Shown here in pieces: positions 10,839 to 23,151 of a stretch of DNA of 64,000 nucleotides. The position numbers and the translations under genes are program-made. Positions within the stretch are counted from its first letter, which is position 1, and the number at the start of each line of letters is the position of its first letter. Source of the DNA: Daphnia pulex (Eukaryota; Arthropoda; Branchiopoda; Diplostraca; Daphniidae); assembly GCF_021134715.1 (NCBI RefSeq), contig NC_060024.1, positions 6,014,001 to 6,078,000 of the forward strand, read 5' to 3'. A model generated the notes under the pieces. The model did no database searches. It was not told the origin of the DNA and saw nothing but the letters and a program-made list of their open reading frames with translations.

Positions 10839-11905
10839 TGTCCACATCAAACGTCTATGTGGTGAAATATAACCATCTCTGAGTTTTGTGCAGGGGTACG
10901 AAATCAAGTACTAAATTTGTCTTAATGCTTTAAATCCTAAACTGATGAGATTGCGTTATTTAAATAACATCACATCAATCCTTGTTGAACGACGTTTAAA
11001 TATTTGTACATAGTTTCTACCCACAACCTTTTCTTTGTCAATACACCTAATATGTGAATCCACAGACGTCGTCTATAAACGTGCGTAGCAAGTACACTCT
11101 CTATGTTTATTACTTTTCATACATATAAAGCCACGCCTTTTAATCAACCGCAGTAATAATCACTTGGAATTTCTTGCCATACTAAACGAAGCAACTATAG
11201 CAAACATAACATCAGTGAGAAATAGCAACCCTAAACAGATTGTCATGTAATGCCTTCCGAGAGCAATAAACTTATTTGCCAAAAGACAACAAATGCTATC
11301 AGTTGAATTCTAAGCTATAACAGCATGCATCATTGTAAAAAATTATCAATTAATTCTACCCAGTAAATTAATAACGTGTAATATGTGAAGCAATACTATA
11401 TAGCAAGCAGTCACCCTAAGACTCCGCTTTTCAATTTAAATCTTTCTCTCCAATTTTAATCTCGACCATATTTTTGCAATTAATCAATTCAAATCAATAT
11501 GTAATTTATACAGTGTCAGCCTACTTTGACGTACTCTAAAAAATATGTTAAGTCACTGATGTTAAAAGATATTTATTATGTAAATTTTCTAAAATCATCG
11601 CAGAAGCTTTGTAACAGTGTCACCGACCGCACATAGCGACGGCAGTTCTCGATAATGAGATGGAGAAGAGTGCTGATGGGGTCAAAGCTCAGGCCCACAG
11701 ACGAACCCTATTTGGTAATTGTCTACCTGACAATCGAGACGATCCCAAAACAGACGAAGGTTGTGCCAAATGTAAGTTGCACAAGCCACGCCAGCAGATT
11801 CTGCGCTATAAAGCGTAGTCACCCCAAGACTCCGCAGGACTCGCTACCTATAGCTCTGTTCGATGACAGACCCTGTTCGAGAAGTTACATTAGATTTCAA
11901 TAAGC

Positions 11906-13055
11906 ATGATCACATCGGCCAAGTCCAACGCTCGAAATTTACTATTTTGGAAATTTATTTTTTATTGGATTCGCTGTTGTATTTGTTGTTTGCCGGCAAT
12001 CCATAGGACTATCGCAACAAAATGTACCCGGAAATTCAGTTGAAAACATTCAGCCGTCAAATGTGAAGCAAACCAACAGCACTGATGTCAAAGTCACGTC
12101 GAAATGCAATTGCAATGGAACGTTGACTAAATTTGCCGACGAATCAACTTCAACAGTGCCACTTGGCGGTTTCCGGTGGTGTAGTGCGGATTCATCCGCA
12201 CGCGCAGCACACCAAAAAGTTTTCGCGTATTCATTGTTCGGCAATGGGAGTAAAGGAAATGTGTCGGCACTGTCAATTAATCGCTACGACTCGCTGTTGA
12301 GAAAAATTTTGATTGCGGCGGAGAAACTGTATCCCGGCTGGATCGTCCGGATTTATCACAATTTTCACAGTGAAAACGACCCAGGAAATATTGTTTCCAA
12401 ACAGTTGTGCGAATTGCACTGTCAGTTCAACCACCTCGACCTGTGCAGTGTTATAGATATCACAGGGAACATCACATCACTGACACCCATCGATCCAGCT
12501 CTCCTTCGAGGACTCAACGGGAGGATGTTCCGTTTTTTGGTTATGCTCGATCCCAATGTCGACGTTTTCATTTCAAGGGACTCGGACAGTGTCATCTTGC
12601 AGAGAGAAGTCGACGCTGTTGACGAATGGCTCCGCTCCAATTACACCTTTCACGTTATGAGGGATCACCGGTTTGACGAGAGCTATGATACTGGCCGGCC
12701 AAGATGAGAAAAAATATATAGACCAAACGTTGTTGGATAAGATCGTGTGGCCTTCAGCCCAGTATGATGTGGTACGTTAATACGTTTTTTATCAATTATA
12801 CTCAATGTAATCAATTTTTTAAATTAATTATTCCGGCCTTTTTCTCTTTCAACCATCATCAGATGGCCCATGACAGCTACCATTGTCAAAGAAATGAACT
12901 GAACAAGAAGTCGCCTCTAAAAAGTTTTCCCGTTCCCCACAATGCGCAATGGCAGTTACTTCGTCGGTGGTGTTGGTGAAAATTCTAATGAAATCCCATC
13001 AAAATGTCCAGAAGCATGTCGACTACCAGATCACAAAGATTGGGAATACTGTTGA
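11906..13055 (+). pseudogene. Glycosyltransferase-like copy 3, broken
   Basis: The region aligns with copies 1 and 2 from the start codon to the final WEYC-equivalent, but three lesions break it. First, the frame shifts within the membrane-segment region (about 11940-11960), so reading from the homologous ATG at 11906 ends in a stop after 46 codons. Second, a deletion near 12669 removes the end of exon 1, all of intron 1 and the start of exon 2; the VMRDH block runs straight into the GLTRAM block, out of frame. Third, one extra A in exon 3 (CTCTAAAAAG, near 12922) shifts the frame and ends the protein early. Exon 3 runs 12863-13055. The central lumenal domain, including ISRDSDSVI, remains open for 214 codons from 12063, so decay is recent. 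Confidence 0.85.
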
Positions 13056-13816
13056 AATCTATTCAGTCAAAATCAGTTCGGAAATCAATGAAAGTTGCCC
13101 AGTTTCCAATAAAATAACATGAAATACTGCTGTCGCGTATACAGTTGCTTATAATCAACGTTAAATAATTGAAGTGTATTCCTGGAAATGACGTTTAGTA
13201 AACGACTAGCTATATGAAAAACACATGGCGAAAAACGGTAAAAGCGTCACCATTATATTCCTTACATAAATGTTACCCCCCAAAATTGCTGTCGGTTTGA
13301 AACCTCTGTTCAGTTTGGTGTTGGGCACTACCGCACTGTCGTCGGAGTGTGTTCAGTGTGACGAGAGGCCATAGAGGCTTAATTGTATGAAATAGAGGGC
13401 CTCAAAACTGCACCGCCGATCGACCACAGCAACGCAAAACCCCCGCAAAAGCCACCCGTGACAAAACTTAAAAATAATATCTTCTTATTGTCAGAAACTG
13501 TCTATGAGCAGGAAGTAAAAATAATTAGAATATAAAGTACTTATACTTGTTTTATGATATATTGTGGCGCATTCTACGATGTTATCAGCGCCGAACCTAA
13601 TATAAGTCAGATAATCTCTTGTTTGAGATCAACTTCAAAAGTGTCACAACTAATCGATCGATAACGCTGATCGTTTTATTACGCTTTCGGCAGATAGATT
13701 TATTGGCTGATTTAGTCTGGCTTTCGCTTGCCAGTCGTCCATACGCGCGTCTGGGACGTTCCACAAGTTGCAATTTCAACGAGACGTTTTTCTTATTATT
13801 CCCCCCCCCCTCCCCC

Positions 13817-16752
13817 ATGGCGAAAATGGAAGGAAACAACGATTCTAGTATACACAAAAATGTCTCAATCGTTTTTTATTTTCATTTTGAAGACTAAAAT
13901 AATTTCCTTAATTTTTTCCAGGCGATAGTGACGAGGCAAGCCAAACTGCGGGAAAACCAAATTTCGTGACCGTTATCCGGTTGAAAAAGGGGCAAGATGA
14001 TAAGCCACCGGCGTCCTGGTGGCAAAAGAAGAAAGAGCGCATTTTTCGCAAGAAAACGCTGTACATGCGCGTCCCAATCCTGACGTGGCTACCGAAATAT
14101 TCCCTGCAGGATTTCGTGGCCGATCTAGTGGCCGGCATCACTGTCGGTGTCACAGTGATTCCCCAAGCACTAGCTTACGCAACCGTGGCCGGACTTCCTC
14201 CTCAGGTATTACTGGATATTTTTAAAATTTATTCCAAACATATTTTACTACTGATATAGGTATTTGAGTATACTTGTTAAGTATTCAAGGCTATAGCTAT
14301 AAAGTATAAATATAGTTGTAGAACAAGGATGTTGATTTAGAAAAAAAATGTTCCGTGTTGACACCTTTATCATCACGATTTGTTTATTTAGTATGGTCTG
14401 TACGGGTCATACATGGGCTGCTTTGTTTATCTTCTATTGGGAAGTACGCCCGTCGTCACTATCGGCCCGACGGCTCTCATGTCTCTCGTCACATACGATT
14501 CCGGGGCGGCGCTAATGGGTCCCGAAGCGGCCATACTCCTAGCTTTCATAACCGGATGCATCGTTCTTCTCTTTGGGCTTCTCAATTTCGGTAATAATTT
14601 CACATATAAAAAGATAATTTAGCTACTTGATTGATTTGTTTGTTTACAGGGTTCTTGATTGACTTTATCGCGGCTCCAGTCGTGGCTGGGTTCACCAGTG
14701 CCGCCGCTTTTACCATAGCCACAACTCAGATCGAAGCTCTTCTCGGGTTGAAATTTGACGACGAAGGTTTCCTCAATACGTGGATCGCGGTGTTTGAACA
14801 CATTGGTGAGACCAAGAAATGGGACGCCGTTTTGGGTTTCTCTTCAATCGCCATTTTACTTCTCCTCCGGGTAACATAAAAAATGGGCAATCATAAAATT
14901 GGTAAAATTTAATTCTTTCAAAAATGTTTTATGGTATATTTAGATTCTCGATCAAGTCAAATTGGGTAAAGAAGGAGAGAGGAATCGATGGCAAAATTGG
15001 TTCAACACGGGATGCTGGCTGATTTCGGTTTCCCGCAACGCCATCGTCATCGTCGTTGCGTCGATTATTGCTTACGCTCTTACAGAGCCGGGACGAAGTG
15101 ATTATCCTTTTACGCTCACTGGTAATTAATTTTTAATTTTAGGCTTTTTTCTTTAACTAACATTTGTCTTAGCTGTGAGAAAAAAAAAGAATTGAAAATA
15201 TTACTCAAAACAAAATTTCTAATGGAATTTTTATGGGATATTCTAGGTGACATTCCTAGCGGATTTCCTCCTTTCAAACTTCCCGCGTTCTCCTTCCAGA
15301 ATGGCGATGAGACATACTCGTTCGTGGAGGTATGCAGAAATCTAGGCTCATTTCTTTACATCAGTCCTTTGGTTGCCGTTCTCGAATCAATCGCCATCGC
15401 CAAATCTTTAGGTACTAATAATCAATTTGTGAAAAATGTAGATTTTTTAAAAATCAATTTCTTGGACTTGAACAAATTACTACAGCCAAAGGGAAAAGAA
15501 TTGATGCCAGCCAAGAGATGATCGTCATAGGGACGAGCAACATTTTGGGCTCTTTTGCGTCATCTTATCCGATCACTGGCTCATTCTCTCGCACAGCTGT
15601 CAACGCCGCCAGTGGCGTACGGACACCTTTAAATGGAATTTATACCGGTAAATTCAAATTTTGCCCATACAGCACAATTGTGGATTTAAATTGCCAAAAT
15701 CTCATGTTTTTCACATACAGCCGTTTTGGTGCTTTTGGCCATTTCGGTCTTGACGCCGTACTTCTTCTTCATTCCAAAAAGCTGCTTGGCGGCTGTCATC
15801 ATCTGCGCCGTGATTTTCATGGTGGAAATCAGCTTAATGAAAATGGTCTGGAAGTCAAAGAGTATGAAAAATATTTTTTAAATTCTGTACTTGGTTAGTG
15901 AACTAATATTCATGTTTTTATATTCGCAATAATTCAGAAATCGATTTGGTTCCGTTTGGAGTCACATTCGTCTTTTGCGTGTTCGTCGGACTTTCCCAAG
16001 GCATTCTGATTGGCACGGCTGTCAATCTGGGCATGCTCTTGTACAGCACGGCTCGACCACGGATTAGAATTCACAAAATCAAGGTATTTTTATTTCATAT
16101 GATAAACTAAATTTTTAGAAAAAAAAAAAATCAAATTTCTTTATTAATTTCTTTACTAATTTACATCCCAAAAGAATACAACGACCGAATATCTGCTCAT
16201 AGCCCCGGATCGCAGTTTGGTGTTTACGGCTATGGAATATTTCATGTCAAGTGTTCGCAAGGCCTCGGCGCTTTATCCTGGGATTATAGTCGTCATCGAC
16301 ATGAGCCACGTCTCGGCGGCGGATTTCACTACCGCTTATGTAATTCTTGCTGAAAGATTATTTGAAAAAAAAGGGACTTTGGCCAATGAATTAAATGTTA
16401 TGCATACACAGGGATTCGACAACATGATCAAGAGCCTGCAGAAACACGGCCACAAACTCGTCTTGACTAAGACCAAACCAGAAATTTTGCCCATTTTGTC
16501 TGGCATAGGCTGCGACCTGCACGTCCACAGCGACGGAATGGATCTAGACGTATTGCTTAAAGGTATATTATAATCGTTAAAATACTAAATGTTTATTAAA
16601 GAATACTGATGTTCATCTTGCTTAAAACAGAGATTACCTTGACAACTTCAATAACGCCTAGAGCGTCATCATCTTCATCGTCTTCCAGTATTAGCAGCAA
16701 TTCGGAGGATTGTGTTGAAGTTGAAGTAACGTCGCCGACCTCCTCGGATTGA
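13817..16752 (+). CDS. SLC26/SulP anion transporter with STAS domain, gene 2
   Basis: Twelve exons close in phase to give 654 aa: 13817-13847, 13922-14205, 14392-14590, 14650-14870, 14944-15121, 15247-15411, 15486-15647, 15721-15861, 15938-16083, 16175-16339, 16412-16562 and 16631-16752. Exon lengths equal those of gene 1 except the last, which is one codon shorter. The protein keeps the usual TVIPQALAYATVAGLPPQ with glutamine 92, the QYGLYGSYMGCF signature, the transmembrane core and the STAS block VVIDMSHVSAADFTTAY. Intron 10 (16340-16411) is 72 nt with no stop in frame, so its retention would insert 24 residues in the STAS domain without breaking the frame. In genes 1 and 3 the same intron carries a stop or shifts the frame. 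It is the partner of gene 1 in the tandem duplication. Confidence 0.93.
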
Positions 16753-19709
16753 TGTCGACATCAAACGTGTATGTGATGATAACCATCCCTGAATTTTGTG
16801 CATGGATTCGAAATCAAGTACTACATTTTTCTTAATGCTAAATCCTATAAACTGAGATTGCGTTATTTAAATAACATCACCATCTCCTTTGTTGGACGTC
16901 GTTTCAATATTTGTACATATAGTTTCAAGTATACCCACAGGCCACAACCTCTTCTTACCAAAAACTTATGCAAGAAAACATTTCTATAGAGAAAAATCAG
17001 AAAAAATCCAATCATATAGTTTTATTGTAACTTTCTTTATTGCGTTCATTTATTAATGTAAATATGTATCACTTGGCACGAGATTAATCTATGGGACTGG
17101 CGGGTATTTAGCTATTGCTCAATAAGAGCTCTTATAATTTATAATGTGAGCATGCACAATCGATTCCCACAGACCTTGACAACTTCCGCCTTTCTGGCCC
17201 ATTATTCCTTTTGCCAATATGTTTTTTTGTTGGTTTAACAAGAGCCCAATAAGCTCTGCGGGCTGTATCGTGCAGGTTCCATCAAGCATAAATTTATTCT
17301 TGGAATGACGAAAACGGCAAAATGAATTGCATATAAATTTCGAGTGGATATTTTATTGAAGAAATAAACTCGGATACAACTAGCTGGTAGCTGCTTGCTA
17401 TAATAACAAGATTACATCATACAGCGTAGTATGACTTGATAACTTTATTTAAAAGAAAGAAAAAAAAAATAGTTAATACGATGATTGTAAGTTCATTTTC
17501 ACCTTGTAAAAAAGTACACAAAGAATAAAGACACGCACCTGCTCGTATTATAACGTCGCGTGCAGAAAACGAAAATTGTGTTTTGTCGTGTTACGTCTTC
17601 CAACACTTTCAAGGCCTTTTCAGAAAAAAACAAACATAAAATATGTCTAACACGTCACGTCTTCGCCTTATCTGCCGTGAAAGGGGAAAAAAAAAGAAAC
17701 TACGCTCTTTATACATTGTTGAAACAACTATACGTTTGCATTGCGTACAAGACTATACACATTCCTGCATCTGCTGACGCGCACGAATAGCTTATAAAAT
17801 TAGATCCGTACCTCGCAAAGGAGATTCACAAGAATGACAAGCCATTAATTCTCAGTTTCGCACTTGGTTCGGCGAAACAAAATCCCAGGAGAGAATTTCG
17901 CAACGTCTAAAAATGGGCGTCATTAAATTTACCTTAAAGAGGATACAGAAATAAATTTTATTTGATCAAATTCCTTGAAATAGTAGACTATTTTCTTTTT
18001 GAGGCTCTATGGGGGATTGAGAATCGTGTGTCATTCACCGAAACTTTGACTCGACAGTCGACACTACACAAAAAAACATTAAAAAATAAAATAAAAAATA
18101 AATTAGGACGAAAATATTCAGGGCGTTTTTCTCTCTTTGCAAGTGCAAATGGTGTAGAATCGATAGTCTGTTCTATTTACACAAGTAGACCAGTCTGGAC
18201 AGTAGTGGAACAAGTGAATATTTTTTTTCGCACGCAAATCTGTACTAACTCCATTGGCAAGTAACTTATTAGCTGACTGAATTGCTTACGTTAATTATTG
18301 TATTTTAATTTTTCAATTCAAAATTTTTAATTAATATTGGAAGCGGTCTCAAATTTTAATTATTTTTTATTCGCTTGAGTTATAGAGTAATACAGATTTA
18401 TGTGAAGTGGAAAAAAAAACTGTAACTGAGTGCGATATGTCATAAAATAACAGGCTGTTGCCACAATTACGTTGGATACGCTATGCATAGATATCAGTAA
18501 TAGCAGTACAAAGTCTGAGTGTGTTTCCAAAACTCTAAGTAGAAATATCCAGACCTATCCAGTTTGTTCCCGATTTCTAAGTTATTATTGTGGGTGTTTC
18601 TGAATCCAGCTATAAAATAATTTAGTTTCGTCGGAATTTAGAGGACAATTCAACTATTCCCAGTCGCTACAAGACAGTGTGTAAATAGCTAAATAAAAAC
18701 ACATTTCTATGTATAGGCATGGTGTAGGAGATCTTTGAAAAACATTTTTATATAAGGGAAACGAAAGCCTTTCGTATTTTGAGGATAAACCCAGCCAGAA
18801 GTCATAATTCGCTTCACTCTATTCTAGCTGGATTGCATGTTCCCTGCAGCTACTTGTTGAGTATACACAAAAAGTTTCTTGTTGGTGTTATTTTACCGTG
18901 GTTGTGTACGTTATTCGCAACTGACCAGAAACACCTGCGTTATAGAACAGGCTTGATAATCAGACGTATATTTATTACGGATTCCATCACGTTCTGTTTC
19001 CTCACTTGAAAAACAACGGCTTAGAGTTAATCTCAATTTACAACAAGAGAATCCCATATCAAATGGCTGCGCGGTAAAACCCGCTATCTGGCATGTTGTT
19101 CAAGTCCAGAAACTTCTGGTTAGATGCGTCAAAGCAAATAAAGTGGAGAACTAAATTAAACCATATTAGAGACTCATATTTGTTCGAGGCTTCGAGCTTC
19201 AGGAGATTAAGAGAGATTTTACTTGAGGACTTACCTATTAGATTATAGGCGTGCTTTAGATAGTATAAACTGATCTTCAAAACATTGAAAAACATCCGCT
19301 AATTGCAATTTTGAAAATTGTTGAATTTCACAAAAATAATTTGCGCTCCATTCATTTATTCATAAAAGAAGTATAGATTTTTAGCGATTGATAACAAATC
19401 CAAATCGGGAAGGAGAATTAAATTTTGCGCGAATGAAATAGCTCTATTATAGCACGAGCGTTGCACGCGGGAGGTTATCTGCGCTGTCAGTCGAAACAAT
19501 GTTTGACTTGTCGTTATCGCTTGGTATAATAAGACCCCACTATACTATGGAGTTCACTAGATAAACGCAAAACTTAATTCCCAACACAATTGTTGTCCGG
19601 TGTATACATATCGTTGGATTTTCCATGCAGCACGTCAGTCCATCGATAGATTGTTCTTAATTTTTTTTCCCAGTGACTTACCGCAGTCGATCGCGACACT
19701 TTGTCGGCC
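16753..19709. other. 3-kb intergenic region between SLC26 genes 2 and 3
   Basis: The first 200 bp are the duplicated 3' flank of gene 2. The remainder is AT-rich and holds only short open frames (for example 17560-17790 and 17962-18264) without domains or splice logic. There is no relic of a third glycosyltransferase-like gene before SLC26 gene 3. Confidence 0.5.
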
Positions 19710-22669
19710 ATGGCAACGGACAGAAGAGCTGAATCAAGTAGGGCTATTCAACACGAATGCGATGATGCATTTTTAAGTAATGAACTTGAAATTGATCAAT
19801 AGTTTAATCATATTTTCTGTGCAGGCAGCGACAGTGACGACGACGACATTCCCGTTGAAGGGCCACAACAGACTTCGGTGACTGTCATTCGTTTGAAGCC
19901 CAAACATGACGGCGGAGACGGTTCGGAACCGAAATCCTGGTGGAGGACGCGGAAAGAGCGCATTTTTCGCAAGAAAACGCTGTATATGCGCGTTCCAATT
20001 CTGAAATGGCTACCGAAATATTCACTCCAGGATTTTGTGGCCGATCTAGTGGCCGGCATTACTGTCGGAGTCACAGTGATCCCACAAGGATTAGCTTACG
20101 CAACCGTGGCCGGACTTCCTCCTCAGGTATTAACTAATATAAAATTATTTTTTTTATGTCCATATAGTATGATTATGTTGTAATAGCATTATAGTGCTTA
20201 TGCTGTTATTATTTATTGCCAACGCTTTATTTGGAGTGCTTTAATAGTAGTAGTTGAACGCCGGTTTCAACGACTATACTCGTTGTGTGTGAAACATTAT
20301 TACTAGCATTTAAATTTTTTAAATTTCAGTATGGATTGTACGCTGCTTACATGGGCTGCTTTGTCTATGCTCTACTCGGTAGCACACATGCAATCACCAT
20401 CGGACCAACGGCTCTCATGGCTCTCGTCACGTACGATTCCGGCGCATCGCAAATGGGACCCGAAGCGGCCATCCTACTCGCCTTCCTTACTGGATGCATC
20501 ATTCTCCTTTTTGGGCTTCTGAATTTCGGTATGACGATTAAATCAGTGTGAAAATGGAAACATTTCTGATGATGGCTGTATCGTTATGTCTATGTCCGAT
20601 CGCTACAGGTTTCCTGATTGATTTCATCGCGGCTCCAGTCGTGGCCGGATTTACAAGTGCCGCCGCCTTCACTATCGCCACAACTCAGATTGAGTCACTC
20701 CTAGGGCTCAAGTTTGACGCCGAAGGTTTCCTGAATACTTGGATCGCCGTGTTTGAACACATCGATGAGACCAAAACATGGGACGCCGTTTTGGGTTTCT
20801 CTTCCATCGCCGTTTTACTTCTCCTCCGGGTAACTTAAAAAACGTTCAATCATAACACTTCTTGTGAAAAGGGAATTCCGAAACATATTTTTTAAAATTT
20901 AGGTTCTGGATCAAGTTAAATTGGGTAAAGAAGGAGAGAGGAAACGATGGCAAAATTGGTTTAACACGGGATTTTGGCTGATTTCGGTTTCCCGCAACGC
21001 AATCGTCATCATTGTTGGTTCCATCATCGCTTACAGTCTGGCCGAGCCTGGAAATTCCACTTTCCCTTTCACTTTAACAGGTACAAACTCATAATAATTA
21101 TAAATACTAAATTAAAACGGAATCATTTGGCTTGAATTTCTGACAGGCAAAATTCCCAGTGGATTTCCCCCTTTCAAGGCGCCAGTGTTCTCCTTCCAGA
21201 ACGATGACAAGACTTATACGTTTGTGGAGATATGCAGAAATCTTGGATCCGCTCTCTACATCACTCCACTAGTGGCCATTCTCGAATCGATAGCAATCGC
21301 TAAATCATTTGGTAATACAGAGCGCAGCATTCTATTTACAATTTTACGTATTTAATTTTTGATTTTTTTTACTGCCTATAGCTAAAGGCAAGAGAGTCGA
21401 TGCCAGTCAAGAAATGATTGCCATCGGTATGAGCAACATTATGGGTTCGTTCGCATCGTCGTTCCCAGTCACCGGCTCGTTTTCGCGCACTTCAGTCAAT
21501 TCTGCCAGCGGCGTACGAACACCCTTCGGCGGACTATACACCGGTACTAACAAGCTTTAACTGACTATATGGAGGTCATATAAAATATTAAACATCCAAT
21601 TCTTATTTATTGTATAGCTTCCCTCGTTCTGTTGGCCATCACGGTCCTGACGCCTTATTTCTTTTATATTCCAAAGAGCTGTTTGGCGGCCGTCATCATT
21701 TGCGCCGTCATCTTCATGGTCGAAGTCCATTTAGTGAAGATGGTTTGGAAATCGAAGAGTAAATATTCTTGCTTATTAACTAGCCTTTTTTTTCTAAATT
21801 AATCAATGACTGTTTATTTCGTGAGCGCAGAAATTGATTTGATTCCGTTTGGAATCACGTTCATCTTCTGCGTCTTTGTCGGGCTCGAACAAGGAATTTT
21901 AATCGGTACGGCCATCAATTTGGGAATGCTGTTGTACAGCACAGCTCGACCGAGAATCCGGATCCACAAAATTGAAGTATGAAATAGTTTGATTGGTCCA
22001 AAAGGTTAAATTCTGGCATTCAAAAAATTTCGGTTTTCAATGTATATTTGTTTAAACAGACTTCGAACACGGAATATCTTATCTTCACCCCGGATCGCAG
22101 CTTGGTGTTTACAGCTATGGAATATTTCATGTCGAGTGTTCGCAAGGCCTCGGCGCTTTATCCTGGGATTATAGTCGTCATCGACATGAGCCACGTCTCG
22201 GCGGCGGATTTCACTACCGCTTACGTAATTCTTGCTGAAAGATTATTTAAAAAAAATGGACTTTGGCCAATGAATCAAATGTTATGCATACACAGGGATT
22301 CGACAACATGATCAAGAGCCTGCAGAAACACGGCCACAAACTCGTCTTGACTAAGACCAAACCAGAAATTTTGCCCATTTTGTCTGGCATAGGCTGCGAC
22401 CTGCACGTCCACAGCGACGGTATGGATCTTGACGCATTACTTAAAGGTACTGTTTTAAAATAGCAATCGATAATCGACTTGAAAAAGTACGAAATTCTTA
22501 TCGGCTGATGAATTTGCTGATAGATATTGCTACGTTGTCTCCAACACCTATGGTATCAACCGCTTCGTCATCTACTTTGTCGTCAGTTACAATCGCCAAA
22601 ACGGATTCTCAAGTTGAAGAGACATCAATGACCATTTCGGTCGACGTCAAAAAAGTTCCAACCGGATGA
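19710..22669 (+). CDS. SLC26/SulP anion transporter with STAS domain, gene 3
   Basis: Twelve exons close in phase to give 667 aa: 19710-19737, 19825-20126, 20330-20528, 20609-20829, 20903-21080, 21147-21311, 21382-21543, 21618-21758, 21831-21976, 22060-22224, 22296-22446 and 22524-22669. Splice phases match genes 1 and 2. The N terminus has SSDSDDDD, and the core carries TVIPQGLAYATVAGLPPQ with glutamine 97, QYGLYAAYMGCFVYALLGS, FIAAPVVAGFTSAAA and PVTGSFSRTSVNSASG. It is clearly more diverged from genes 1 and 2 than they are from each other, and its tail is different. The exception is exons 10-11 with their intron, which are nearly identical to gene 2. This suggests gene conversion of the STAS-coding segment. 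The predicted role is sulfate or other anion transport. Confidence 0.93.
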
Positions 22670-22787
22670 GTGTGTATTAGCGATAATTTCGCTTTAAATT
22701 CTCTGCACGTTTTCCTATAAGAAACAAACTGGCCTACTTTATAATTATTATATCTTCTTGAAGGAGCATTGTGAAATAATACATATC

Positions 22788-22793
22788 AATAAA
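22788..22793 (+). terminator. Poly(A) signal of SLC26 gene 3
   Basis: AATAAA lies 119 bp after the stop codon, in AT-rich sequence, at a distance usual for a short 3'-UTR. Confidence 0.55.
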
Positions 22794-23151
22794 TTTTTAA
22801 TTGAATACGTGATATTTGCATGACATTGTTATTTTATTGATAACTCAGGTATATGTACAGTATTTCATATTTTAATGAGGTGCAGCAAATTAGCTTAATT
22901 GTCGTTACAAAACCTTGACATCTTTTATATGTTGTGATCTGATTTTTTTTTCCAGTCGCACGAATCTTGACCATTCCACTTTCAAACTTTGGGTTATTGT
23001 TATTGAACGTATTTGTACTTAAAACAACATTGAGACTATATACTGAGAATATTTGGGATTTCAGCTTTGTGATTTATGTGCAGATGATACAACTCCGACC
23101 ACGTAATAAAGCGCACCATCGACGAGTCAAGAGAATGTCCTTGAACGAATT

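Larger units (their letters stand above)
5168..11065 (+). repeat. Tandem segmental duplication, unit 1 (about 5.9 kb)
   Basis: This block matches 11066-16960 in order: a shared start (CACAGACGTCGTCTATAAAC), a shared spacer with the AATAAA site, then a glycosyltransferase-like gene, an intergenic block and an SLC26 gene with its 3' flank. Introns as well as exons align. The left boundary falls in the 3' flank of the SGNH gene, so that flank was copied while the SGNH gene itself was not. Confidence 0.8.
11066..16960 (+). repeat. Tandem segmental duplication, unit 2 (about 5.9 kb)
   Basis: Second copy of the unit described at 5168-11065. The junction with unit 1 lies at about 11065, where the 3' flank of SLC26 gene 1 changes into a copy of the SGNH 3' flank. 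Similarity to the 3' flank of unit 1 ends near 16960. The glycosyltransferase-like gene in this unit is broken; the SLC26 gene is open. Confidence 0.8.

Noticed and set aside
16217-16573. Single 118-codon exon covering the STAS region of SLC26 gene 2
   Set aside because: It reads through a 72-nt GT-AG intron that is clearly an intron in genes 1 and 3, and splicing restores a STAS sequence shared by all three copies.
17560-18264. Two open frames of 76 and 100 codons between SLC26 genes 2 and 3
   Set aside because: Composition is AT-driven, with no domain, paralogue or splice context.
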